From Fusobacteriaceae bacterium (GTDB taxonomy: Bacteria > Fusobacteriota > Fusobacteriia > Fusobacteriales > Fusobacteriaceae), in assembly GCA_900764925.1 (NCBI GenBank), contig CAAFPW010000091.1, positions 1-64,000 on the forward strand: a DNA stretch of 64,000 nucleotides, written 5' to 3'. The position numbers and the translations under genes were made by a program. The notes below the pieces were generated by a model. The model did no database searches and was not told the origin of the DNA. It saw nothing but the letters and a program-made list of their open reading frames with translations. Within the stretch, counting starts at the first letter, position 1, and every line of letters starts with the position of its first letter. Shown one piece after another: positions 34,234 to 42,392 of this stretch.

Positions 34234-35034
34234 ATGTTAATTAAAGCTTTATTATTAGGAATATTAGCAGGATTTGCTATATGGGATGGACGTGTTTTTG
34301 GACAGCATATGTTAGATAGACCAATTGTAACAGGACCAATAGTTGGGTTAATATTGGGAGATATACATACAGGAATTGTTATGGGAGCTTCTTTAGAATT
34401 AGTAATGATGGGAGTTGTTGGGATAGGAGCTGCAACTCCGCCAGATGTTGTAGCAGGGGGAATCTTATCCACAGCATTTGCAATAATGTCAGGATTGACA
34501 ATGGAAGCAGCAATTGCTTTATCATTACCCATAGCAACATTAGCTCAATCAGTAGGAATATTGGATAGAACTTTAAATACTACTTTCTTACATTGGGCAG
34601 ATAAAGCTGCAGAAGAAGGAGAGCCAAATAAAATAGAAAGAGCAATGTGGGCAGGAGCATTTTTATTTTTCTTTAGTGAGTTTATAGTAGTATTTTTAGG
34701 TGTTTTATTAGGTTCAAATACAATTTCAGTTTTTGTAAATTCTCTACCAGAATTTATAATAAAAGGATTAACTGTAGCAAGTGGAATGTTACCAGCTTTA
34801 GGAATAGCAATTTTAATGCAGTTAATATTTGATAAAGAAAATGCAGCATATTTATTTGTAGGATTTATTTTAACAGCTGTTCTTGGAATAAGTACTGTAG
34901 CAGTGGCGGTAGTAGGGGCAACAATAGCATATATAGTATATCAAACGACAATGAAACATAAAAAAGAAATGGATGCTTTAATTTCAGTTATTTCTGTAAA
35001 AGGAAGTAATGATGATTTGGATGGTGAGTTATAA
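34234..35034 (+). CDS. PTS mannose-family EIIC component
   Basis: A 266-residue membrane protein with the family pattern WDGRVFGQHMLDRPIVTGPI near the N terminus and GASLELVMMGVVGIGAATPP (about residues 51-70), which line the sugar path. It forms the transport complex with EIID. It overlaps the EIID start codon by one base. Confidence 0.9.
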   Translation: MLIKALLLGILAGFAIWDGRVFGQHMLDRPIVTGPIVGLILGDIHTGIVMGASLELVMMGVVGIGAATPPDVVAGGILSTAFAIMSGLTMEAAIALSLPIATLAQSVGILDRTLNTTFLHWADKAAEEGEPNKIERAMWAGAFLFFFSEFIVVFLGVLLGSNTISVFVNSLPEFIIKGLTVASGMLPALGIAILMQLIFDKENAAYLFVGFILTAVLGISTVAVAVVGATIAYIVYQTTMKHKKEMDALISVISVKGSNDDLDGEL

Positions 35035-35849
35035 TGGAGAGAAAAGAGAATTTAATAACTAAAAAAGATTTGATGAAAGTATTTTGGCGTTCTTTTCCTT
35101 TACAATCTTGTTTTAATTATGAGAGAATGCAAAATATAGGATTTTGTTATTCAATAATTCCAATTCTAAAAAAATTATATCCAAATAAAGAGGAATTATC
35201 TCAAGCTTTAAAAAGACATCTTGAATTTTTTAATACTACTCCTCAAACTGTAACTTTTATAACAGGAGCCTGTGTAGCTTTGGAAGAGCAAAATAAAAAA
35301 TCAAATGGAGAATTTGATATAAATTCAATAGCTGCTTTAAAAGCTGCATTAATGGGACCAATAGCTGGAATAGGAGATTCATTTTTCTGGGGGACATTTA
35401 GAATTATAGCTGCAGGAATAGGATGTAGTTTAGCAAGTAAGGGAAGTATTTTAGGAGCAATTTTATTTTTACTAATATTTAATATTCCTCATTATTTAGT
35501 AAGATACTATGGATTAAAAATAGGATATAAAAGTGGGATAAATTTTATAGCAAATGCTCAAGAATCTGGAATGATTGGAATTTTAACTAACTGTGCTAAG
35601 GTAATGGGATTATGTGTTGTAGGAGCTATGATAGCTTCAATGGTTTCTTTTTCAATTCCATTATCCATTGAAATAAGTGGAGCAACAGTAAAAGTTCAAA
35701 GTATATTTGACCAAATAATGCCATCTATTTTACCATTAGGGCTTACATTTGTTATTTATACTTTGTTAAAAAAAGGAATAAAAACAACAAGAGTAATGTA
35801 TGGAATTATAATAGTAGGAATAATAGGAAGTTTATTGGGGGTAATGTAA
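35034..35849 (+). CDS. PTS mannose-family EIID component
   Basis: A 271-residue EIID with the typical opening FWRSFPLQSCFNYERMQNIG and middle part AALMGPIAGIGDSFFWGT (about residues 103-120), followed by C-terminal membrane segments. EIID is present only in mannose-family PTS. It is coupled to EIIC by a one-base overlap and followed by the SIS gene after one base. Confidence 0.92.
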   Translation: MERKENLITKKDLMKVFWRSFPLQSCFNYERMQNIGFCYSIIPILKKLYPNKEELSQALKRHLEFFNTTPQTVTFITGACVALEEQNKKSNGEFDINSIAALKAALMGPIAGIGDSFFWGTFRIIAAGIGCSLASKGSILGAILFLLIFNIPHYLVRYYGLKIGYKSGINFIANAQESGMIGILTNCAKVMGLCVVGAMIASMVSFSIPLSIEISGATVKVQSIFDQIMPSILPLGLTFVIYTLLKKGIKTTRVMYGIIIVGIIGSLLGVM

Positions 35850-35850
35850 A

Positions 35851-36972
35851 ATGAAAAATATAACATCAAATATGTATAATTATATATGTGAAACACCAAT
35901 TGTTTTAAAAAAAATGATTGAAAATAGAAAAGAAATAACAAAGGAGTTTGTAGAATTCTATAAAGAGAAAAATATAGAACAAATCTATATAATAGGTTCT
36001 GGAACAAGTTATCACGCTGGGCTTTCAGCTAAAGTTTTTTTAGAAGAGATATTAGGGAAGAAAGTTTTTTGTATGTATCCTACACAATTTGCAAGAGCAG
36101 AAAAAGTTTTTAACAAAAATACTCTTGTAATAGGAGTTTCACAAGGAGGGCAGAGTCTTTCAACAGTAGAGGGATTAGATTCTGCAATAAAAAATGATTT
36201 ATTTACAGCAGCAGTTTCAGAGAATCCAACAGCTTTAATTTTTGAACATTCAAAAACAAAAACACTAATAGAGGTAGGGAATGAAAAGTGTGGAGCTAAA
36301 ACAAAAGGTTTTGCAGGTACTACTTTAACTTTAATGTTAATGATAATAGAACTTTTAAGTGCAAAGAAAGAATTAGACAATTCAAAAATAGATGAATATT
36401 TTTCTAGAATGGAAAAAGTTATAGAAAATATGAAAAATGTAATAGAAACATCAACAAAATGGTTTGAGAAAATAGGAAAAGAGTTAATAGCTGCTAAGAG
36501 AATTATTGTAGTTGGATATGAAAATAACTATGCTGACGTTTTAGAAGGAGCTTTAAAAATATTAGAAACAGTACGTCAAGGTGTTACAGGTTATGATATA
36601 GAAGAGTTTTTTCATGGAATATATAATTCAATAAATGATGATACATATATTTTCTACTTAGCTTCAGAAGGTGATTACAAAGAAAGAACACAAAAATTGC
36701 TTCAAATTTTAAGTGAATGGACACCATATAATTATATGATAACTTCACCACAAAATGTAGAAAAATATACAGAGAGGGATTTAATTTGTCAATTTACAGA
36801 AGATAAATTATTTGGACAATGGGAATATATAATTCCACTTCAAATAGTATCTTGTTTAGGAGCTAAACAGTTAGGTATAAATCCTGATATACCTAAAGAC
36901 CCTAATTTCCATAGAAGGGTAGGAAGTAAAAAATTAGATGGAATAAGAGATCAATATACGTTGGAAAAATAG
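35851..36972 (+). CDS. SIS-domain sugar-phosphate isomerase or deglycase
   Basis: A 373-residue protein with two SIS domains like the isomerase half of GlmS. Sugar-phosphate loops are IIGSGTSYHAGLSAK (about 50-64) and GVSQGGQSLSTVEGL (about 94-108); EEFFHGIYNSI matches the catalytic Glu/His segment of the family. Relatives encoded beside mannose-family PTS include FrlB/GfrE/GfrF deglycases for fructoselysine or glucoselysine and amino-sugar isomerases. The imported substrate is therefore probably an Amadori compound or an amino sugar, but the sequence does not decide. Confidence 0.75.
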   Translation: MKNITSNMYNYICETPIVLKKMIENRKEITKEFVEFYKEKNIEQIYIIGSGTSYHAGLSAKVFLEEILGKKVFCMYPTQFARAEKVFNKNTLVIGVSQGGQSLSTVEGLDSAIKNDLFTAAVSENPTALIFEHSKTKTLIEVGNEKCGAKTKGFAGTTLTLMLMIIELLSAKKELDNSKIDEYFSRMEKVIENMKNVIETSTKWFEKIGKELIAAKRIIVVGYENNYADVLEGALKILETVRQGVTGYDIEEFFHGIYNSINDDTYIFYLASEGDYKERTQKLLQILSEWTPYNYMITSPQNVEKYTERDLICQFTEDKLFGQWEYIIPLQIVSCLGAKQLGINPDIPKDPNFHRRVGSKKLDGIRDQYTLEK

Positions 36973-36980
36973 AATAAAAT

Positions 36981-37018
36981 AAAAGACTAATTTAAAAATT
37001 TTTGAATTAGTCTTTTTT
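36981..37018 (+). terminator. Terminator of the mannose-family PTS operon
   Basis: AAAAGACTAATT (36981-36992) pairs perfectly with AATTAGTCTTTT (37005-37016) and runs into a T tract. Confidence 0.88.
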
Positions 37019-37102
37019 CTATAAAAAAAGTAAGAAATATGGTATATTATAAATATATATATTTAAAAGAATAAAATCACTCAGAAAAATTTAGGAGAAG
37101 AT

Positions 37103-37819
37103 ATGAGTAAAGAGTCAAAGTATAAAATTATTGAAAAAAGTATACTTCAAGATATAAAAGAGAATAGGTTAAAATTGGGAGATCAAATTCCAACAGAAAT
37201 TGAATTATGTAAAGTATTTAATACAAGTAGAATGACAGTAAATAAAGCTATTACTTCTTTAGTCTCAAGGGGATATATAAAAAGAATTTCTGGAAAAGGA
37301 AGTTTTGTAAATAAACAATTTATTGAGAAATCTTTAAAAAAAATTCCAAGAAGTTTTACTGAAGATATGAAATCTATTGGAATGGTAGCTGGAGCCACTT
37401 TATTAGAATATAAAATACTGAGGGGAGTACAACTTAATGAAGATATAAGAGAAAAATTACAAGTTACTGAAGATGAGTTAGTTCATTTTTTTTCAAGGTT
37501 AAGAACAGGAGATGGTATAATATTTGCTATTAGCTATGATTATGTTCCTTGTAAAACTTTAGCAACAATAAATCCTTCAAAATTAGAAGGGTCATTTTTT
37601 GAGTATGTAAAAGAAAATAATTTAGAAATAGGAAGTGCAACAATAACAATTACAGCAACTTTACCAACAAAAGAACAAAAACAATTTTTGAAAATAGATA
37701 ATGAGGCTTTGTTAAAAGTATCTCACATTACTGAATTAACTGATGGAAGAATATTAGAGTATATAGATACTTATTATATAGGAAGTATGTATTCTTATAA
37801 GTCATATATAGATAAATAA
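37103..37819 (+). CDS. GntR-family regulator with UTRA domain
   Basis: A 238-residue regulator of the HutC/UTRA subgroup: N-terminal winged helix (ENRLKLGDQIPTEIELCKVF then the recognition segment TSRMTVNKAITSLVSRGYI) and a C-terminal UTRA ligand-binding domain with the closing LEYIDTYYIGSMY. UTRA domains bind sugar phosphates or amino acids. It is separated from the PTS-SIS operon by a terminator but is its nearest regulator; the TGTATATACA palindrome at the PTS promoter is the likely operator. Confidence 0.87.
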   Translation: MSKESKYKIIEKSILQDIKENRLKLGDQIPTEIELCKVFNTSRMTVNKAITSLVSRGYIKRISGKGSFVNKQFIEKSLKKIPRSFTEDMKSIGMVAGATLLEYKILRGVQLNEDIREKLQVTEDELVHFFSRLRTGDGIIFAISYDYVPCKTLATINPSKLEGSFFEYVKENNLEIGSATITITATLPTKEQKQFLKIDNEALLKVSHITELTDGRILEYIDTYYIGSMYSYKSYIDK

Positions 37820-37824
37820 AATAC

Positions 37825-37857
37825 AGTAGAGTTTCCCATATCACAGGAGACTCTACT
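37825..37857. terminator. Terminator hairpin between the gntR-type and glyoxalase genes
   Basis: AGTAGAGTTTCC (37825-37836) pairs with GGAGACTCTACT (37846-37857). On the minus strand it is followed by a T-rich tail, so it mainly ends the glyoxalase-type transcript, and possibly both. Confidence 0.75.
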
Positions 37858-37869
37858 ATGTATATAAGT

Positions 37870-38238
37870 CTATTTTTTACAAGGAACTATTTCAATCCAG
37901 TACCCATCAGGATCTCCTATAAAGTAGATTCCCATAGCAGGATTTTCATAGATAATAACTCCCATCTCTTTATGTTTTTTATAAGCCTCTTCATAATTAT
38001 CAGCAGTTACAGCTAAGTGGAACTCCTCATCTCCTAAATCATATTTTTCCTCTCTATCTCTAAGCCAAGTAAGTTCAAGAGAAAAATGTCCCTCTCCATC
38101 TCCTAAATAAACTAATTTATAGCTTCCATCCTCAGCTTCTTTTCTTCTTACTTCTTTAAAACCTAAAGCTTCCTCATAGAATTTTAAGCTTTTTTCTAAA
38201 TCTAATACATTAAAGTTAAAATGGTTAAACTTAAACAT
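37870..38238 (-). CDS. gloA: Glyoxalase I-like VOC-family protein
   Basis: A 122-residue vicinal-oxygen-chelate protein. The pattern FNHFNFNVLDLEKSLKFYEE, the middle FSLELTWLRD, the repeat start EFHLAVTADNYEEAYK and the end IGDPDGYWIEIVP place the metal ligands (His, Glu, His, Glu) as in lactoylglutathione lyases, which detoxify methylglyoxal. A strong own promoter lies upstream. Fusobacteria may use a thiol other than glutathione, so the exact thiol partner is open. Confidence 0.8.
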   Translation of the reverse strand: MFKFNHFNFNVLDLEKSLKFYEEALGFKEVRRKEAEDGSYKLVYLGDGEGHFSLELTWLRDREEKYDLGDEEFHLAVTADNYEEAYKKHKEMGVIIYENPAMGIYFIGDPDGYWIEIVPCKK

Positions 38239-38268
38239 AGAATCCCCCTTAAAAAAATTTATAGTTTT

Positions 38269-38298
38269 ATTATACCAAAAGTTAATCTAGGTTGTCAA
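38269..38298 (-). promoter_or_regulatory. Promoter of the glyoxalase-like gene
   Basis: On the minus strand TTGACA (38298-38293) and TATAAT (38274-38269) are both perfect and 18 bases apart. Its -35 box coincides with that of the divergent promoter. Confidence 0.8.
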
Positions 38299-38320
38299 AA
38301 TTAATCTAAGAGGTTATAAT
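38292..38320 (+). promoter_or_regulatory. Promoter of the MBL-fold gene
   Basis: TTGTCA (38292-38297) and TATAAT (38315-38320) are 17 bases apart. The heptamer TTGTCAA (38292-38298) supplies the -35 box of both this and the divergent promoter, so the two are mutually exclusive. Confidence 0.78.
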
Positions 38321-38349
38321 ATAAAGAATAATAGATTGAGGAGGGAAAT

Positions 38350-39051
38350 ATGAAAATTTTTTATATTTATCACAGTGGTTTTGCTGTGGAAACAGAAAAT
38401 TATAAGTTGATATTTGATTACTATATGGAACCTAAAAAGAATAGTGGAAATTTTAATATAGGAGATTTTATTATTGATAATAAGCATATTTTTATTTTTT
38501 CCTCTCATAGTCATGGAGATCATTTTAATAATGAGATATTGAAATGGAAAGAAAAAAATCCCAATATTAAATATATTCTAAGTGATGATATAGATGTAGT
38601 TGGAGATTATACATTTGTAAAAGAAGGAGATACTTTAAACCTAGATGGTGTAGAGATAAAAGTTTTTGGATCTACTGATTTAGGAGTTTCATATTTTGTA
38701 AAATGTGATGGAAGGAGTTTTTTCCATTCTGGAGATTTAAATTGGTGGTATTGGTCAGATGATACACCAGAAGAGGAAAGATATATGAGAGAGTTATACT
38801 ATGGTAAAATGGAACTGATTGAAAAAACTCTAAGTAATGAGAGCATAGACTATCTATTTTATCCAGTTGATCCTAGATTGGAAGGGTATGGTTTTTTAGG
38901 GATAGAATACTTTATAAAAAAAGTTAAAGTAAAAAATATAGTACCTATGCATATGTGGGATAAGTATAGTATAGCTGATAAGTTAGAGAAGAGAGTGACT
39001 ACCAAAGTTATAAAGATTGAAAAAAATAGAAGCAAAATATATGAAATATAG
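38350..39051 (+). CDS. MBL-fold metallo-hydrolase
   Basis: A 233-residue metallo-beta-lactamase-fold protein. The zinc motif is in FSSHSHGDHFNNEI (about residues 55-66), with a later His in SFFHSGDLNWW and the C-terminal His in VPMHMWDKY. This subgroup resembles UlaG-like/UPF0173 hydrolases whose physiological substrates are mostly unknown. It is followed 12 bases later by a GNAT gene. Confidence 0.8.
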   Translation: MKIFYIYHSGFAVETENYKLIFDYYMEPKKNSGNFNIGDFIIDNKHIFIFSSHSHGDHFNNEILKWKEKNPNIKYILSDDIDVVGDYTFVKEGDTLNLDGVEIKVFGSTDLGVSYFVKCDGRSFFHSGDLNWWYWSDDTPEEERYMRELYYGKMELIEKTLSNESIDYLFYPVDPRLEGYGFLGIEYFIKKVKVKNIVPMHMWDKYSIADKLEKRVTTKVIKIEKNRSKIYEI

Positions 39052-39063
39052 GAGGAAAAGATT

Positions 39064-39558
39064 ATGTTAAAGGTTAGATTTGCTAAAAAAGAGGATGTAG
39101 AAAGAATTGCCCAAATAGAGTTGGAGTGTTTTCCTATTGCAGAGGCAGCTAGTGGAGAGACATTAGAAAAAAGATATGAGGCTTTTGGAGAAAATTTTTT
39201 AGTAGCTGAGAAAGATGGAATAGTTATTGGATTTATAAATGGATGTACAACTGATAAGCCTGAGCTTGGGGATGAGTTATATCACGAGCCTAAATTACAT
39301 AAGCCTGAAGGAGAATACCAAACTGTTTTTGGATTGGATGTATTACCAGAATATAGAAGACAGGGGATAGCTGAGGAATTACTAAATGGGTTAATAAATT
39401 TGAGTAAGGAGAGAGGAAAGAAGGGAATGATTTTAACTTGTAAAGATCATCTAGTTCACTATTACTCTAAATTTGGATTTAAGCATTTAGGAGTATCAGC
39501 TTCAGCTCATGGTGGAGCTAAATGGAATGACATGTATTTAGAGCTAGAGAATAAATAA
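39064..39558 (+). CDS. GNAT family N-acetyltransferase
   Basis: A 164-residue acetyltransferase with the acetyl-CoA loop PEYRRQGIAEELLNGL (about residues 98-113) and the C-terminal YYSKFGFKHLGVSASAHGG. The ending resembles the serotonin/arylalkylamine N-acetyltransferase-like group, which acetylates small amines. GGAGGAAAAG precedes the ATG. Likely in one transcript with the MBL-fold gene. Confidence 0.8.
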   Translation: MLKVRFAKKEDVERIAQIELECFPIAEAASGETLEKRYEAFGENFLVAEKDGIVIGFINGCTTDKPELGDELYHEPKLHKPEGEYQTVFGLDVLPEYRRQGIAEELLNGLINLSKERGKKGMILTCKDHLVHYYSKFGFKHLGVSASAHGGAKWNDMYLELENK

Positions 39559-39562
39559 AATA

Positions 39563-39591
39563 TTGATAAAATACGTATTTTTTGATATAAT
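39563..39591 (+). promoter_or_regulatory. Promoter of the SNF2 gene with a palindromic spacer
   Basis: TTGATA (39563-39568) and TATAAT (39586-39591) are 17 bases apart. The spacer holds a perfect 14-base palindrome AAAATACGTATTTT (39568-39581), a plausible repressor site between the two boxes. Confidence 0.7.
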
Positions 39592-39633
39592 ATACTCTGA
39601 ATAAAAATAAGGATAGTAAGGGTAGATAGAATT

Positions 39634-42375
39634 ATGAGCTTAGAAAAAAGAGATGATATACTAGAAAACATCTATTTTATGTTAAAAATAGATGAGATGG
39701 GTGCCTATGTTGTCCCTGTATATTCTAATGGAGAGATAGTAGAAAACTTTGAAGTTGATGAGGAAGCAACAGATACTACAAGCCAAATATTGACATATAT
39801 AAAGGGGATAAAAGAGGACAGTTTTTTTATAGATTGGGAAAAGGAATATGAAGAAGCTTATCTAAATGAGCATTCAGATTTGATAGAATATCTGATAGAT
39901 AATCCTAGATTTGTAAATGAAAATATGGAACCTTTAAAATGGGTAAAGAGGGATAATACTCTAGCACTTATTATAAAGGAGAAAGAAAATAGTGCTACAG
40001 CTCTTACTACAGAGCTTTTATTAAATGGTTCTATTACAGATTTCTTAATTATTAATGAGGATCTGATTTTAGCTGATGGAATTTTCTATATAATAGATAT
40101 GGAGAGTAATGATTTTCATACTTTAAAAGAGTTAGTAGGAACTATAGATGAATCAGGATTAGAAAACTTTTTAACTCTTACTATAAAGTATTTTAGAAAT
40201 ATAGATATAGAGTATAAAGATTATAAAATTGTACAGGGGGAGAAGAGTATCCCTAATCCACAAATTGTAATAGAGAAGATATCTCACGACAATAGTTTAT
40301 ACCTTCAAGTTACTTTAATGGTATCGGGAATGCACTATGATTTCTTAAAAGAACATGAGATTAAGCAGGTAGCTATTGTAAATAATATGGAGAGAAAAAT
40401 ATCTATCTGTGAAGTTGATATCAGTAGAATCTCTGAAGCAGTAGAGGAAGTTATAAAACTATTAGTGAAGGATCAGAAAAATTTAAAAGTAAGATCGAGT
40501 TATTATTTAGATGAGAGTAATCTAATTATTATGCAGGAAAAACTTGCTAAAGAGTTTATAATGAAAGATCTATTACAACTTGCATCAAAGTATAGAGTAG
40601 TTGGAACTGATAAACTGAGAAAATATAATATAAAGGCTGTTAAACCAAAGGTTATTGGGAATTTTAGTCACTCGATTGACTTTTTAGAAGGGGAGATAGA
40701 GTTAGAGATAGAGGGAGAAAAGTTCTCTATCTTGGATGTACTATCTTCATATAAAAAAGATTCCTATATAATGCTGAGTGATGGAACAAGTGCTTTAATT
40801 AATAAAAAATATATAGAGAAGTTGGAAAGACTTTTTAAAGATAGTGATAAACAGAAAGTTAAGCTTTCTTTCTTTGACCTACCTCTTGTAGAAGAGTTAA
40901 TTGAAGATAAGATTTTTTCTGAAGAGATGAATAAGACAAGAGAGTTTTTTAAAGGTATCAATAGTATAAAGGATTATAATATAGAGCCACCAAAGGTAAA
41001 AGCTCAACTTAGAGAGTATCAAGAGTATGGATATAAATGGCTTTCATATCTGATGGATAATAATTTAGGTGGTTGTCTTGCTGATGATATGGGACTTGGA
41101 AAAACACTTCAAGCTATCTCTGTTTTAACTAGATTACATGAGAAAAAAGGAACTAAGAGCTTGGTAATTATGCCAAAATCTCTTATCTACAACTGGGAGG
41201 GTGAGATAAAAAGATTCAGCCCTAAGTTAAAAGTTGGAATCTACTATGGAAATTTTAGAAATAGAGATATCATAAAGAAGAGTAGTGTAATACTAACGAC
41301 TTATGGAACTATTAGAAATGATATTGAAGTTATAAGAGATTACTTCTTTGATGCTATAATCTTAGATGAATCTCAAAATATAAAGAATGTAAACGCACAG
41401 ACAACAAAGGCGATAATGTTACTTAATGCAAAACATAGAATAGCCCTTAGTGGTACACCTATTGAAAATAATCTGAGTGAACTATATTCACTATTTAGAT
41501 TCTTAAATCCATCTATGTTTGGAACAATGGAGGAGTTTAATAACTACTATGCTATTCCTATTCAAAAGGAAAATGATCAGGAAGCTATAGAGGAGTTAAA
41601 GAAAAAGGTATACCCATTTATCTTGAGAAGAATTAAAAAAGAGGTATTGAAAGACTTACCTGATAAGATTGAAAAAACTATGTATATAGAGATGAATCCT
41701 GAGCAGAAAAAACTTTATGATGAGAGAAGAAACTATTATTATAATATGGTGCACTCTCAAATAAAAGAGAATGGAATAGGAAGAACACAGTTTTTTATAC
41801 TTCAAGCTTTAAATGAACTGAGACAGATAACAAGTTGTCCAGAGTCTAAAAGTGTAGGAGTCACATCGAGTAAGAGAGAGGTACTTATAAATAATATATT
41901 AGATGCAGTAGAGAATGGACATAAGGTACTTGTCTTTACAAACTATATAAATTCAATAAAAAATATTTGTGAAGATTTGGACAAGTATGGGATAAAATAC
42001 CTTTCTATGAGTGGAAGCACAAAGGATAGACAACTTTTAGTGGATAAATTCCAAAAAGATAATAAATATAAGGTTTTTGTTATGACTCTTAAAACTGGAG
42101 GAGTAGGACTTAATCTGACTGCTGCAGATACAATATTTATTTATGATCCTTGGTGGAATAAGACAGTGGAGAATCAAGCTATAGATAGAGCATATAGACT
42201 TGGACAGGATAGAACAGTATTTTCATATAAATTGATACTGAAAGATACAATTGAGGAAAAGATACTTCAATTACAAGAATCAAAAATTAAACTTTTAGAT
42301 AACTTAATTTCTGAAGATAGTGCAACATTGAAGAGCTTGACTGAAAAAGATATTGAGTTTATCTTAGGAGAATAA
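39634..42375 (+). CDS. SNF2-family DEAD/DEAH-type ATPase
   Basis: A 913-residue Swi2/Snf2 ATPase. The N-terminal half (to about 455) has no recognised motif. The helicase core starts at LREYQEYGYKW, with Walker A DDMGLGKT (about 490), the Walker B DESQ in place of DEAH (about 574), SGTPIENN, the lobe-2 segment VFVMTLKTGGVGLNLT and motif VI QAIDRAYRLGQ. Such proteins move along or remodel DNA-bound complexes and act in transcription recycling, repair or defence. No zinc SWIM domain is seen. It is followed 17 bases later by a 586-residue unknown protein. Confidence 0.88.
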   Translation: MSLEKRDDILENIYFMLKIDEMGAYVVPVYSNGEIVENFEVDEEATDTTSQILTYIKGIKEDSFFIDWEKEYEEAYLNEHSDLIEYLIDNPRFVNENMEPLKWVKRDNTLALIIKEKENSATALTTELLLNGSITDFLIINEDLILADGIFYIIDMESNDFHTLKELVGTIDESGLENFLTLTIKYFRNIDIEYKDYKIVQGEKSIPNPQIVIEKISHDNSLYLQVTLMVSGMHYDFLKEHEIKQVAIVNNMERKISICEVDISRISEAVEEVIKLLVKDQKNLKVRSSYYLDESNLIIMQEKLAKEFIMKDLLQLASKYRVVGTDKLRKYNIKAVKPKVIGNFSHSIDFLEGEIELEIEGEKFSILDVLSSYKKDSYIMLSDGTSALINKKYIEKLERLFKDSDKQKVKLSFFDLPLVEELIEDKIFSEEMNKTREFFKGINSIKDYNIEPPKVKAQLREYQEYGYKWLSYLMDNNLGGCLADDMGLGKTLQAISVLTRLHEKKGTKSLVIMPKSLIYNWEGEIKRFSPKLKVGIYYGNFRNRDIIKKSSVILTTYGTIRNDIEVIRDYFFDAIILDESQNIKNVNAQTTKAIMLLNAKHRIALSGTPIENNLSELYSLFRFLNPSMFGTMEEFNNYYAIPIQKENDQEAIEELKKKVYPFILRRIKKEVLKDLPDKIEKTMYIEMNPEQKKLYDERRNYYYNMVHSQIKENGIGRTQFFILQALNELRQITSCPESKSVGVTSSKREVLINNILDAVENGHKVLVFTNYINSIKNICEDLDKYGIKYLSMSGSTKDRQLLVDKFQKDNKYKVFVMTLKTGGVGLNLTAADTIFIYDPWWNKTVENQAIDRAYRLGQDRTVFSYKLILKDTIEEKILQLQESKIKLLDNLISEDSATLKSLTEKDIEFILGE

Positions 42376-42392
42376 AGATTTAGGGAGAGAAG

